DNA of 64,000 nt, from NCBI RefSeq assembly GCF_004217225.1, contig NZ_SHKM01000001.1, positions 1,526,137 through 1,590,136 on the forward strand. Direction: 5' to 3'. Shown here piece by piece: positions 50,732 through 58,233 of this stretch. The notes below the pieces were generated by a model. It searched no databases. It saw only the letters and a program-made list of their open reading frames with translations, and was not told the origin of the DNA. The position numbers were made by a program, and so were the translations under genes. This DNA comes from Azospira oryzae. GTDB lineage: Bacteria > Pseudomonadota > Gammaproteobacteria > Burkholderiales > Rhodocyclaceae. Every line of letters starts with the position of its first letter. Position 1 is the first letter of the stretch.

Positions 50732-51145
50732 AATCTGTTGATGAGGGAAGCGGGCCGTAAAAAACTCAACAAGACGGTCAAAGTCGTCGTGGGGCATCAT
50801 GTCTCGAAGCTGCGTACCGACCCTTTTCCCATCTTTGAGGACGAAGGTCAATTTGTGCTGACTGAATTCGACCGAACCAATCCTCTCCGCTGGAATGGCG
50901 AGCCTGTAGCCAACCAAAACCACGATGCCCGTTTCATCATAGTCGGCAATCGGGAGGTGTCGGTGGTACTTCACCAGATGGAAAGACTTGATGCCAATGG
51001 AAATGCAGTAGGCCCCAAGGAATATAAAGAAGACTCCCTTCGACAAGTCATAGACGAGAAAGTAGAACAACACTGCGAGAGCCGTGTGAACGACTAGCTT
51101 CGGCTTCAGCTTGCCGATGAACTCGGATGAGTAGTAGATCTTCAT
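50726..51145 (-). CDS. Small membrane protein with PH-like tail, cassette-borne
   Basis: The 139-residue product has two membrane spans (about 17-36 and 38-55) and a C-terminal beta-rich domain (AIPAERIGSVEFSQHKLTFV). That arrangement resembles membrane-anchored PH-like or YcxB-type proteins, but no specific family is claimed. It stops inside the R'' box of attC 3d. Its leader within the cassette is about 45 bases with no clear ribosome site. Confidence 0.62.
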   Translation of the reverse strand: MKIYYSSEFIGKLKPKLVVHTALAVLFYFLVYDLSKGVFFIFLGAYCISIGIKSFHLVKYHRHLPIADYDETGIVVLVGYRLAIPAERIGSVEFSQHKLTFVLKDGKRVGTQLRDMMPHDDFDRLVEFFTARFPHQQIA

Positions 51146-51190
51146 GATATTTGAGGGTTACAGGCAATAGATGAAAACAGGGGCAAGACT

Positions 51191-51280
51191 ACCTAGCGTT
51201 GTAGGTAAGGGGCGCTGCGCAGCGGTTTATCGCGCAGCGCCCAGTGACCGAAGGGAGCGGCCTTGAGCGCAATGTTAGGG
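51191..51280 (-). other. attC site 3c
   Basis: R'' is CCCTAAC (51274-51280) and R' is GCTAGGT (51191-51197). A perfect ten-pair stem joins GGCGCTGCGC (51211-51220) to GCGCAGCGCC (51232-51241). The stem and loop closely match attC 1a at 9159-9183 in array 1. Confidence 0.78.
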
Positions 51281-51281
51281 G

Positions 51282-51551
51282 TCATTGCTGTAGCCAAAGC
51301 ATGGCAAGGAAGAAAAGTGCGACAACAACAGTGAGCCAACGAGCCCGGCGTGGGTTAGTTGGGGAAATGCCATACAAATTGTTGAGGCGTAGCTTTTCAG
51401 TAAACGACATTTTTGTAGGAAATGGCCCAACTAAATCTTCGAGGGCTTTAACTTGCTGATGCGGGTTATTGCCGAGTACATCGTTCGCACGAAGGAGTGC
51501 AAAAACGATGGCAATAAGAGCGCCAACAAGGAGCAAATCGAAAAGCGGCAT
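51282..51551 (-). CDS. Small two-helix membrane protein, cassette-borne
   Basis: The start MPLFDLLLVGALIAI at 51551, with AGAGG five bases upstream, gives 89 residues. A longer frame would read through attC 3b and is rejected. There is one membrane span at each end and a polar middle (PHQQVKALEDLVGPF). No family is recognised. Its stop is one base before R'' of attC 3c, a tight fit typical of cassettes. Confidence 0.65.
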   Translation of the reverse strand: MPLFDLLLVGALIAIVFALLRANDVLGNNPHQQVKALEDLVGPFPTKMSFTEKLRLNNLYGISPTNPRRARWLTVVVALFFLAMLWLQQ

Positions 51552-51556
51552 GAGAC

Positions 51557-51655
51557 CTCTAGCGTTCGACGTGAGGGGCCGCCGGAGCGGCGAAGCCGCG
51601 GAGGGTACCTGCCGGCCGCGCCGGCAGGCGGTCCCTCTCGACGGAGTTGTTAGAG
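51557..51655 (-). other. attC site 3b
   Basis: R'' is CTCTAAC (51649-51655), exactly complementary to the start of its cassette. R' is GCTAGAG (51557-51563). The 99-base site holds two GC-rich inverted repeats, including CTGCCGGC...GCCGGCAG and GCGGCGAAGCCGC. This R' has GCT instead of GTT, like the next site. Confidence 0.72.
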
Positions 51656-51658
51656 CGC

Positions 51659-52162
51659 TTAGCTGACACTCCAAACCAAGCAGAAATAGGCATAGCTATT
51701 GGGCGCAACAATCCATGTTTCCAACTGGCTTGGCCAGCCATGAGAGTCATGAAGCCGAAAATGGATTTTGCCTTCCGGGTAGGACGAGTGGATTACATCA
51801 AGAAAGTTCGCAACGGTGGCTTCGGCGTCCGCGGGGCGGGTTACGGTGGTGTCGCCGATGACGCACGCGAAGAAGTCCACCAACTCGGCAGGGGATGTCA
51901 CTGCCTCAGGCATTTGCTGGGAAGCGACACCATCGTTTACCTCAAAATCGCTAACAAGCATGCCGCCTTCCGGAAATGCCTTTTTTGAAATGGCCGACAG
52001 CCCGTCGAGAAATTCAAGTAGAGGTGTAGGCAACTCTCGCGTCGGTGTTAGGCCATTGGAGTCTATACGCGACACCGTTTCGAGCTTCCAGTGCGAGAGG
52101 GTGCTGTCACCCACCACGGCTTCGAGAAGTGTTTCCATCAGGCTTCGGCGGTCGTGGGCCAT
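51659..52162 (-). CDS. Hypothetical soluble protein, cassette-borne
   Basis: The ATG at 52162, three bases after the cassette junction, gives 167 residues (MAHDRRSLMETLLEAVV). A longer frame would start inside the attC of the previous cassette and is rejected. The product is acidic and soluble, with no signal peptide, membrane span or recognised domain. MPEAVTSPAELVDFFACVIG and a Trp-rich C-terminus stand out. The ribosome site is weak, so a later Met (METLL) is possible. Confidence 0.58.
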   Translation of the reverse strand: MAHDRRSLMETLLEAVVGDSTLSHWKLETVSRIDSNGLTPTRELPTPLLEFLDGLSAISKKAFPEGGMLVSDFEVNDGVASQQMPEAVTSPAELVDFFACVIGDTTVTRPADAEATVANFLDVIHSSYPEGKIHFRLHDSHGWPSQLETWIVAPNSYAYFCLVWSVS

Positions 52163-52165
52163 GCG

Positions 52166-52246
52166 CTCTAACGTGCAAAGTAAATGGCGTGCCGCTTGCG
52201 GCACGTCCAAGCGCCTGCAGGGCGCGGTTTGACTGGGATGTTAGAT
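52166..52246 (-). other. attC site 3a
   Basis: R'' is ATCTAAC (52240-52246) and R' is GTTAGAG (52166-52172). The inner GCGTGCCGCTTGCGGCACG palindrome (52188-52206) forms a strong stem. The whole site is similar to attC 1c at 8176-8255. Confidence 0.8.
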
Positions 52247-52247
52247 T

Positions 52248-52607
52248 TCATTTCAGTAGCCACTGCCCAAGGGCGAGAAATGACGCTGCAGTTGCAGCCC
52301 CCAAAAACCAAACCAACATTCTTCCCCAGACCCTGAGCAAGAAATTAAGACCTTCTCGATTGGTGGGGAAATATACGAGCGGAATTTTTGCTTTCAGTTC
52401 GCTTGGCGAAAAACTCTTCACGTCGATAACAAACAGCAAGACGCTAATGAAGAAGTACGCAGCGACCACCGGAAACATTCCTTTTTCGGATGAGCCAGCG
52501 GGGAGCACTTCAAAGTGCTCAAGTGCTTCGAGAACTGCGATGAGTACGACCAGTGATATGCCCGTTATGAAGGCAGATTTACGCGTGGCAGTTGGGAAAG
52601 CGAGCAT
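52248..52607 (-). CDS. Small three-helix membrane protein, first cassette of array 3
   Basis: The 119-residue product has spans at about 13-30, 44-62 and 96-115, with a positively charged loop between the last two. No family is recognised. The ATG is only ten bases inside the cassette junction and has no ribosome site, which suggests weak or leaderless-like translation, or dependence on an upstream frame. It stops one base before attC 3a. Confidence 0.62.
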   Translation of the reverse strand: MLAFPTATRKSAFITGISLVVLIAVLEALEHFEVLPAGSSEKGMFPVVAAYFFISVLLFVIDVKSFSPSELKAKIPLVYFPTNREGLNFLLRVWGRMLVWFLGAATAASFLALGQWLLK

Positions 52608-52612
52608 AAAAT

Positions 52613-53220
52613 TCTAACTAGTAGTAGACGACAAAAACGTCCAATAAAAATGGGACTGTCCAATATCCTGGAACACCGGACAGCCAAATCGATTGTCCCG
52701 CAACGGATTCAGAAAACCTGCCGTTTACTGGCCCCACTAAAAATCCGTGAAACCGGACAGCCTCAAAGTTACCGTCGGAACACCCACACCGCAACCAAAA
52801 GTTGCAAATCGCATATCCCAATAACCTAAATCACCCACCCCAAACCGGTGAGAACACCTTCGCTACGCCACCGGCTTTCCATCCCCTTCCACCCCCGCCG
52901 AGCAGCGCAAGGCGGGCGGGGGGCTTTCGGCGAGGACTGTCTGAGCCCCCGCAGGGGGCGAGTTCCGCAGCCGCCCCGCTCGGCTGAGCAGCGCAGGGAA
53001 GCCCGCAGGGCCGGGGGTGAGGGTTCCCCTTCTTTTGGTTCCTTTTCTTGGGGAAGCAAGAAAAGGAACACGCGCGGCGGCGCGGAACCCAGCCGCAAAA
53101 TCAGCAAACCACGCCCAACCAATCCCCCAGTAACAAAGCCCCCCCCCACCCCGCCACCAAACAAAAAAGACGGCCATCCCCACCATACCCCGGTGGAAAC
53201 GCCCGTCCCCATTGCCTCCC
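52613..53220 (-). repeat. Repeat B, copy 2 (promoter-proximal border of array 3)
   Basis: This is the counterpart of 10091-10696. The inner 230-250 bases keep both ACCGGACAGCC direct repeats (52675-52685 and 52752-52762) and stop exactly at the cassette junction CTAAC. The outer part carries the perfect GTTCCTTTTCTTG hairpin (53038-53069) and a border hairpin (53169-53208). It fills the gap between the first cassette gene and the reductase gene. The short reverse-strand frame it contains is probably not coding. Confidence 0.8.
53169..53208. repeat. REP-like hairpin at the outer edge of repeat B2
   Basis: GACGGCCATCCCCACC pairs with GGTGGAAACGCCCGTCC. Compared with copy 1, changes on the two arms partly compensate. 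Confidence 0.55.
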
Positions 53221-53255
53221 GGGCCAATGCCCGGATCAGATCAACACCGTCGAGA

Positions 53256-54146
53256 CTAGCCCTTCCCCTCCAGCACCCGCAGCAGGGAGGAGGTGTCGTC
53301 CTTGCCCATGCCCTGCCCCATCAGGGCGTTGAGTTGCTGGCCCACCTGGGCCGCCACCGGCAGGGGCGCACCCAGGGCGTGGGCCTCGGCCAGGAGGATG
53401 CCGAAATCCTTGTGGTGCAGCCGGGCCTCGATGCCGGCGGCAAAGTCCCGCTCCGCCATGCGCTCGCCCATCACCTCCAGCACCCGGCTGCCGGCGGAGC
53501 CGCCGAGCAGGGCTTCCCGCAGGCGGGAGGTGTCCACGCCGCTGGCGGCGGCCAGGTGCATGGCTTCGGCGCAGGCCTGGATGGCGGCCACCATGATCAT
53601 CTGGTTGCAGGCCTTGGCCACCTGGCCGGCGCCGTTGTCGCCGATGTGCACCACGGTTTTGCCCAGGCGCAGCAGCAGGGGCCGCACCCGCTCCAGTACG
53701 GCGGCGTCGCCGCCGGCCATGATGGCCAGGGTGGCGTGGATGGCGCCCTGCTCGCCGCCGGAAACGGGGGCGTCGAGGAAATGGATGCCCCGGGCGGCCA
53801 GGGCGGCAGCGATCTCCCGGGCATCGCCGGGGGCGATGGTGCTCATGTCCACCACCACGCTACCGGGGGCCAGGCCCTCGATGAGGCCGGCTTCGCCGAG
53901 GACCACGCTTTTGACGTCGCTGCCGCTGGTGACCACGGTGAACACGATCTCGGCCCGGCGCCCGACCTCGGCCGGGGTGGCGGCGACGGCGGCGCCCATT
54001 TCGGCCAGGGGCGCGGTGCTGGCGGGACGGCGGCCCCACACGGTGAGGGGATAGCCGGCGTCGAGCAGGTGGCCGGCCATGGGGCGGCCCATGACGCCGA
54101 GGCCGATGAAGCCGACGGCGGGTTTGGCGGAAGAGCTGGCGGTCAT
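53256..54146 (-). CDS. Tartronate semialdehyde reductase-like (HIBADH family), copy 1
   Basis: The 296-residue NAD(P)-dependent beta-hydroxyacid dehydrogenase has the Rossmann start GFIGLGVMGRPMAGHL, the substrate loop FLDAPVSGGEQGA and the catalytic-lysine region GQVAKACNQM. It probably reduces tartronate semialdehyde to glycerate, though 3-hydroxyisobutyrate is also possible. Its ATG overlaps the GGDEF gene stop (ATGA). A second member lies on the other side of that gene. Confidence 0.85.
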   Translation of the reverse strand: MTASSSAKPAVGFIGLGVMGRPMAGHLLDAGYPLTVWGRRPASTAPLAEMGAAVAATPAEVGRRAEIVFTVVTSGSDVKSVVLGEAGLIEGLAPGSVVVDMSTIAPGDAREIAAALAARGIHFLDAPVSGGEQGAIHATLAIMAGGDAAVLERVRPLLLRLGKTVVHIGDNGAGQVAKACNQMIMVAAIQACAEAMHLAAASGVDTSRLREALLGGSAGSRVLEVMGERMAERDFAAGIEARLHHKDFGILLAEAHALGAPLPVAAQVGQQLNALMGQGMGKDDTSSLLRVLEGKG

Positions 54147-57100
54147 GTGGAATGCAGTGACTGAAGGGATGGGGATGGGGCGCCGCCGGGGCCGGCGGCC
54201 TGGCGGTGCTGCTGCTTGGCCAGGTACATGGCCTGGTCGGCGGCGCCGATGAGGGATTCGGCCACGTCGGCCTGGTCGGGGAAGACGGCGCTGCCGATGG
54301 AAACGCCGACCCGCAGTTCCTGGCCCTGCCACATCACCGGGCGGGCGACGGCGTTTTCGATCTCGCCCATCACCCGCTCCAGATCGTCCTCGACGGAGAG
54401 GTGGGCGAGGAGCACGGCGAATTCGTCGCCGGCCAGGCGGGCCACCGTGTCGCTGGTGCGCACGGCATTCTGCAGGCGGCGCCCCACCTCCTGCAGCACC
54501 GTGTCGCCGGCCTGGTGGCCGTAGGTGTCATTGACGCTCTTGAAGCCGTCCAGGTCCATGTAGAGCAGGCCCAGCCGCTCGCCCTGGCGCCGGGCGTGGG
54601 CCAGGGCCTGATCCAGGCGCTCGAGGAAGAGGGAGCGGTTGGGCAGGCCGGTGAGGGGGTCATGGTGGGCCAGGCGCCACATTTCCTCCTGGCTGCGGCG
54701 CAGCTCGGTGACGTCCTGGTACACGGCGACGAACTGGCGCACCCCGCCCTGGGCGTCGGTGACGGAGCGGATGTCCAGCTCCACCAGGATGGCTTCGCCG
54801 GTCTTGCGCCGGTTCCATATTTCGCCGCGCCACTCGCCCCGGGTCTTCAGGGCCTGCCACATGCGGGAGAAGAATTCCGGGCTGTGGCGGTTGGAGCGGA
54901 AGAAGCCGGTGCGCCGGCCCAGGCACTCCTCCCGGCTGTAACCGAGGAGGCTGACGAAGGCGGAGTTCACGTTGTTGATGGTGCCGTCGCCGTCGGTGAT
55001 GAGGATGGCCCGACCGGCCCGCTCCAGCACGTCCCGGTAGATGCGGCTGGAGAGTTCCGCCGCCTTGATCTCGGTGATGTCGGCGAAGGAGGTGACGACG
55101 GCGAAGGGCTGCCGCTCGTCGGCGAAGTTGAGGGGCCGGCTGTTCACGCTGAGCCAGATGAGGCCGGCGTCGGGCCGGTGCAGGCCCATGATGATGTTGT
55201 CGCAGGAGACGCCGGTGCGCAGGGTGACCATGGCCGGATGGTCGCGGCCGGGGAAGGGGCTGCCGTCCTCCCGCACCGCCTGCCATTCCGGGTCGGTGGA
55301 ATCCAGGCCCACCAGGTTCTCGCCGATGCGCAGGATACGCCGGGCCGAGGCGTTGGCGGAAATGATCTTGCCTGCCTGGTCCTGCACCACCACGCCCTCG
55401 GCCATGGCCGAGACCAGGGAACGCTGCATGGCCTCGCTGCGGGCCAGGTCCAGTTCGGCCTGCTTGCGCGCCGAGATGTCGGAGATGATGCCGAGCATGC
55501 GCAGGGGCCGGCCCTCCGGGTCCCGGGCGCAGACCTTGCCCCGGCTCAGCACCCAGCGGTAGTTGCCGTCCTTGTGGCGCAGGCGGAATTCCATCTCGTA
55601 CACCGGCGTGCGCCCGGCGAAATGGTCGGTGACGGCGGCCATGGCCCGTTCCCGGTCGTCCGGATGCAGGCGCTCCAGCCACTCCTCGTGGCGGCTCGGC
55701 AGTTCCTCGTCCCGGTAGCCCAGGATGGCCTTCCAGCGCGGCGAGAAATAGGCCCGGTTGTCCGCCACGAACCAGTCCCAGACCCCGGCGTCGGCCCCGT
55801 CCAGGGCGAACTTCCAGCGCTCCTCCGCATCGGCCAGGGCCAGCTGCATGTTCATGTAGTCGGTGACGTCCTGCAGGGTGCCGGTGAGGCGGCTGGGGCG
55901 CCCGTTTTCGTCCCGTTCGGCGCGACCGCCCAGGTGCACGTAGCGCTCCACATTGCCCGGCAGCAGCAGGCGGCAGGCGATGTCGAGGGAACCGCCCTGC
56001 TCCCGCACCTGGGCGAAGTTGACCTCGATGCGCTTGCGGTCCCGGGGATTGACCCGGGCCAGGAAGGCCTGCAGGGAGGGCTTCTGGCTCTCCGGCAGAT
56101 AGCCCAGGATGCGGTAGGTCTCGTCGGACCACCACACCTGGTTGCCCGGAATGTCACGCTCCCAGCTGCCCAGGTTGGCCACCCGCTGGGCTTCGATGAA
56201 ATGGCCCCGCTCCCGGGCCAGCATGGTTTCGAGCCGGTCCCGGCGCAGCTGGTAGAAGGCGACGGCGCCGCCGCACAGCAGCACCAGCAGGGACAGCAGC
56301 ATGCCCTTGCGCAGGTTGGCGTTGCGCTGGGCCAGCAGTTCCTCCTCCAGGCCCCGGGGCGACACGGCCACCATCACCAGCATGGGATAGCGGTCCAGCC
56401 AGCGGTAGGCGACGGTGCGGGTGATGCCGTCCAGAGCCGAAACCCGGGTGACCAGGCCGTGGGAGCTTTTCTTGAAGGGGCCGAACAACTCGTCGCTGAG
56501 CTGCTTGCCCAGGTGCTTTTCCATTTCCCGGGAGCGGCCCAGGACCTTGCCGGCAGCGGAATACAGGGTCAGCACCCCGTCCGGCCCCAGGTCCTGGTGC
56601 TGGACGAAGGCGGTGAGCTGGCGCGGCTCCATGAAGAAGGCGACGACCCCGGCAAACTGGCCCCGGGCATCGAAGATGGGGCGGGACAGCTGCACCCCCG
56701 GCGCCCCGGTCATGCGCCCCTGGACCGGCCCGCTGATGTAGAGGCTGTCGCGGCCGCCGCTGGAGAAATGGATGTAGTTGTCCCGGTCCCCCAGATAGAC
56801 CCGCTCGCCGGGACGGCGGGGGGCATCGGAGGTGGCGACGTAGCCGTCCCGGTCGATGACGGTGACCCGGGCCCCCAGCTCCTGCAGGGAACCCTGGCGC
56901 AGCAGGGCGATGGTGGTGTCGACTGACTTGCGCTCGGCCACGTATTCGCTGCGCAGGAGCAGGAGCACGTCGTCCAGGCGCTGCAGCTGGCGCAGCAGGT
57001 TTTCCGCCACCAGGTCGGCCACCACCCGGCGCTCCGCCTCGAAGCGCTGCTGCCGCTCCTCGGCGAAGAGGCGGTTTTCCCGCAGCAGGAAGGTCCAGAT

Positions 57101-57175
57101 CAGGGCCAGGGCCGCCGCCACCATGAGCAGCAGCGCGACGGGCCAGCGACGCCCCGGGAACAAGGGTTTGGGCAT
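54143..57175 (-). CDS. Membrane-bound PAS-GGDEF diguanylate cyclase
   Basis: The 1010-residue protein has an N-terminal membrane helix, a periplasmic Cache-like sensor (about 40-280), a second helix near 290-310, about four PAS/PAC modules (about 330-830) and a C-terminal GGDEF domain. The active site reads AGDEF (915-919), a tolerated variant, and the inhibitory site RTSD (906-909) sits five residues upstream. No EAL domain follows, so it should make c-di-GMP in response to several signals. It is translationally coupled to the reductase gene after it and 13 bases from the reductase gene before it. Confidence 0.9.
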   Translation of the reverse strand: MPKPLFPGRRWPVALLLMVAAALALIWTFLLRENRLFAEERQQRFEAERRVVADLVAENLLRQLQRLDDVLLLLRSEYVAERKSVDTTIALLRQGSLQELGARVTVIDRDGYVATSDAPRRPGERVYLGDRDNYIHFSSGGRDSLYISGPVQGRMTGAPGVQLSRPIFDARGQFAGVVAFFMEPRQLTAFVQHQDLGPDGVLTLYSAAGKVLGRSREMEKHLGKQLSDELFGPFKKSSHGLVTRVSALDGITRTVAYRWLDRYPMLVMVAVSPRGLEEELLAQRNANLRKGMLLSLLVLLCGGAVAFYQLRRDRLETMLARERGHFIEAQRVANLGSWERDIPGNQVWWSDETYRILGYLPESQKPSLQAFLARVNPRDRKRIEVNFAQVREQGGSLDIACRLLLPGNVERYVHLGGRAERDENGRPSRLTGTLQDVTDYMNMQLALADAEERWKFALDGADAGVWDWFVADNRAYFSPRWKAILGYRDEELPSRHEEWLERLHPDDRERAMAAVTDHFAGRTPVYEMEFRLRHKDGNYRWVLSRGKVCARDPEGRPLRMLGIISDISARKQAELDLARSEAMQRSLVSAMAEGVVVQDQAGKIISANASARRILRIGENLVGLDSTDPEWQAVREDGSPFPGRDHPAMVTLRTGVSCDNIIMGLHRPDAGLIWLSVNSRPLNFADERQPFAVVTSFADITEIKAAELSSRIYRDVLERAGRAILITDGDGTINNVNSAFVSLLGYSREECLGRRTGFFRSNRHSPEFFSRMWQALKTRGEWRGEIWNRRKTGEAILVELDIRSVTDAQGGVRQFVAVYQDVTELRRSQEEMWRLAHHDPLTGLPNRSLFLERLDQALAHARRQGERLGLLYMDLDGFKSVNDTYGHQAGDTVLQEVGRRLQNAVRTSDTVARLAGDEFAVLLAHLSVEDDLERVMGEIENAVARPVMWQGQELRVGVSIGSAVFPDQADVAESLIGAADQAMYLAKQQHRQAAGPGGAPSPSLQSLHST

Positions 57176-57188
57176 GGCCGGCGGGTTC

Positions 57189-58088
57189 TCAGTCGGCCCC
57201 GTCGGTCCGGCCGGAAAGGCGCTCCAGCAGTTTCAGCACCGCCACCGAATCCTCCTCCCCCAGGCCGGAACCGACCATGGCGTTGAACATCTGGGCCGTG
57301 GCAGCGGCGCCGGGCAGGCACAGGCCCAGTTCATGGGCGCTCTGCATGACGATGTTGAGGTCCTTCTGGTGCATCCAGGATTTGAAGCCGGGCTTGAAGT
57401 TGCGCTCCAGCATGCGCTGGCCGTGGTTCTCCAGGATGCGGCTGTAGGCGAAGCCGCCGAGCAGGGCCTCGCGCACCTTGGCCGGGTCCACCCCGGCCTG
57501 GCGGGCGAAGTTGAAGGCTTCGGCCACCGCCAGCACGCCCATGCCGGTGACGATCTGGTTGCAGGCCTTGGCCACCTGGCCGGCGCCGGCGGCGCCCACG
57601 TGGACCACGTTCTGGCCCAGGCAGAGGAAGGCCGGCAGGGCCTTGGCAAAGGCTTCGGCGGAACCGCCGGCCATGATGGAAAGGCTGCCGGCAATGGCCC
57701 CCACCTCGCCGCCGGAGACCGGGGCATCGACGAAGTCCACGCCCCGGGCCTGCAGCCTGGCGGCCAGGTCGCGGGCCGCGGCGGGAGCGATGGTGCTCAT
57801 GTCCACCGCCACCAGACCGTGCTTGCCGGCCCCCTCGGCGCCGGCGGCAACGCCGTCGGGACCCAGCATCACCTGCGCCACGTCGGGGGCATCGGCCACC
57901 ATGGAAATGACCACTTCGACCTGGCCGGCTACGGCCGCCGGGCTGCTGCAGCCGACGGCGCCGGCCTCCAGCAGAGGCGCCATGGATTCGGGCCGGCGCG
58001 CCCAGACATGGACGCCGTGGCCGCCCTTGAGCAGGTTGAGAGCCATGGGGCGGCCCATGATGCCAAGACCGATGAAGCCGATTTCCAT
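57189..58088 (-). CDS. Tartronate semialdehyde reductase-like (HIBADH family), copy 2
   Basis: The 299-residue protein has GFIGLGIMGRPMALNLL, FVDAPVSGGEVGAIAG and GQVAKACNQIV, closely paralleling copy 1. The fit to glyoxylate-pathway GarR/GlxR enzymes is a little better here (FNFARQAGVDPAKVREALLGG). It is the first gene of a likely operon with the GGDEF protein and copy 1. Glycerate kinase, hydroxypyruvate isomerase and glycolate oxidase elsewhere in the window could link to it, but no glyoxylate carboligase is present. Confidence 0.87.
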   Translation of the reverse strand: MEIGFIGLGIMGRPMALNLLKGGHGVHVWARRPESMAPLLEAGAVGCSSPAAVAGQVEVVISMVADAPDVAQVMLGPDGVAAGAEGAGKHGLVAVDMSTIAPAAARDLAARLQARGVDFVDAPVSGGEVGAIAGSLSIMAGGSAEAFAKALPAFLCLGQNVVHVGAAGAGQVAKACNQIVTGMGVLAVAEAFNFARQAGVDPAKVREALLGGFAYSRILENHGQRMLERNFKPGFKSWMHQKDLNIVMQSAHELGLCLPGAAATAQMFNAMVGSGLGEEDSVAVLKLLERLSGRTDGAD

Positions 58089-58146
58089 ACTGTTTCCTCT
58101 GGTGATTGATGTCGTTCCGGCCGCCTCTGCCGGGCGGCCTCTTCAT

Positions 58147-58164
58147 ACTAAAGTCATAGTTAGT
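58147..58164. promoter_or_regulatory. Inverted repeat upstream of the reductase-GGDEF operon
   Basis: ACTAA and TTAGT are separated by eight bases, 59 bases before the copy 2 reductase ATG, in a short AT-rich patch. It could be an operator. Confidence 0.3.
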
Positions 58165-58186
58165 TTAACCCCCTCGCGGCATGAAA

Positions 58187-58210
58187 AAAAGCGCCCGGGC
58201 GGGCGCTTTT
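58187..58210. terminator. Terminator after the chemotaxis receptor gene
   Basis: AAAAGCGCCCG and CGGGCGCTTTT form a perfect 11-pair stem with a two-base loop, 24 bases beyond the receptor stop. T-rich flanks on both sides suggest it may work in both directions. Confidence 0.88.
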
Positions 58211-58233
58211 GCATATTTCCTGCGCGACGGGGG

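Larger units (their letters stand above)
50633..52618 (-). mobile_element. Integron cassette array 3 without integrase (four cassettes)
   Basis: Four reverse-strand cassettes lie between repeats A2 and B2. From the high end they carry a three-helix membrane protein, a 167-residue soluble protein, an 89-residue membrane protein and a 139-residue membrane protein. Cassette 2 starts TTAGAG and its R'' box is CTCTAAC, an exact complement. Cassette 1 starts TTAGAA against R'' ATCTAAC, one mismatch. Two attC sites resemble sites in array 1. No integrase is present. Confidence 0.85.

Noticed and set aside
54143-57175. The AGDEF variant as evidence of a catalytically dead cyclase
   Set aside because: A first-position Ala in GGDEF is found in active cyclases, and the neighbouring I-site and phosphate-binding residues are intact.
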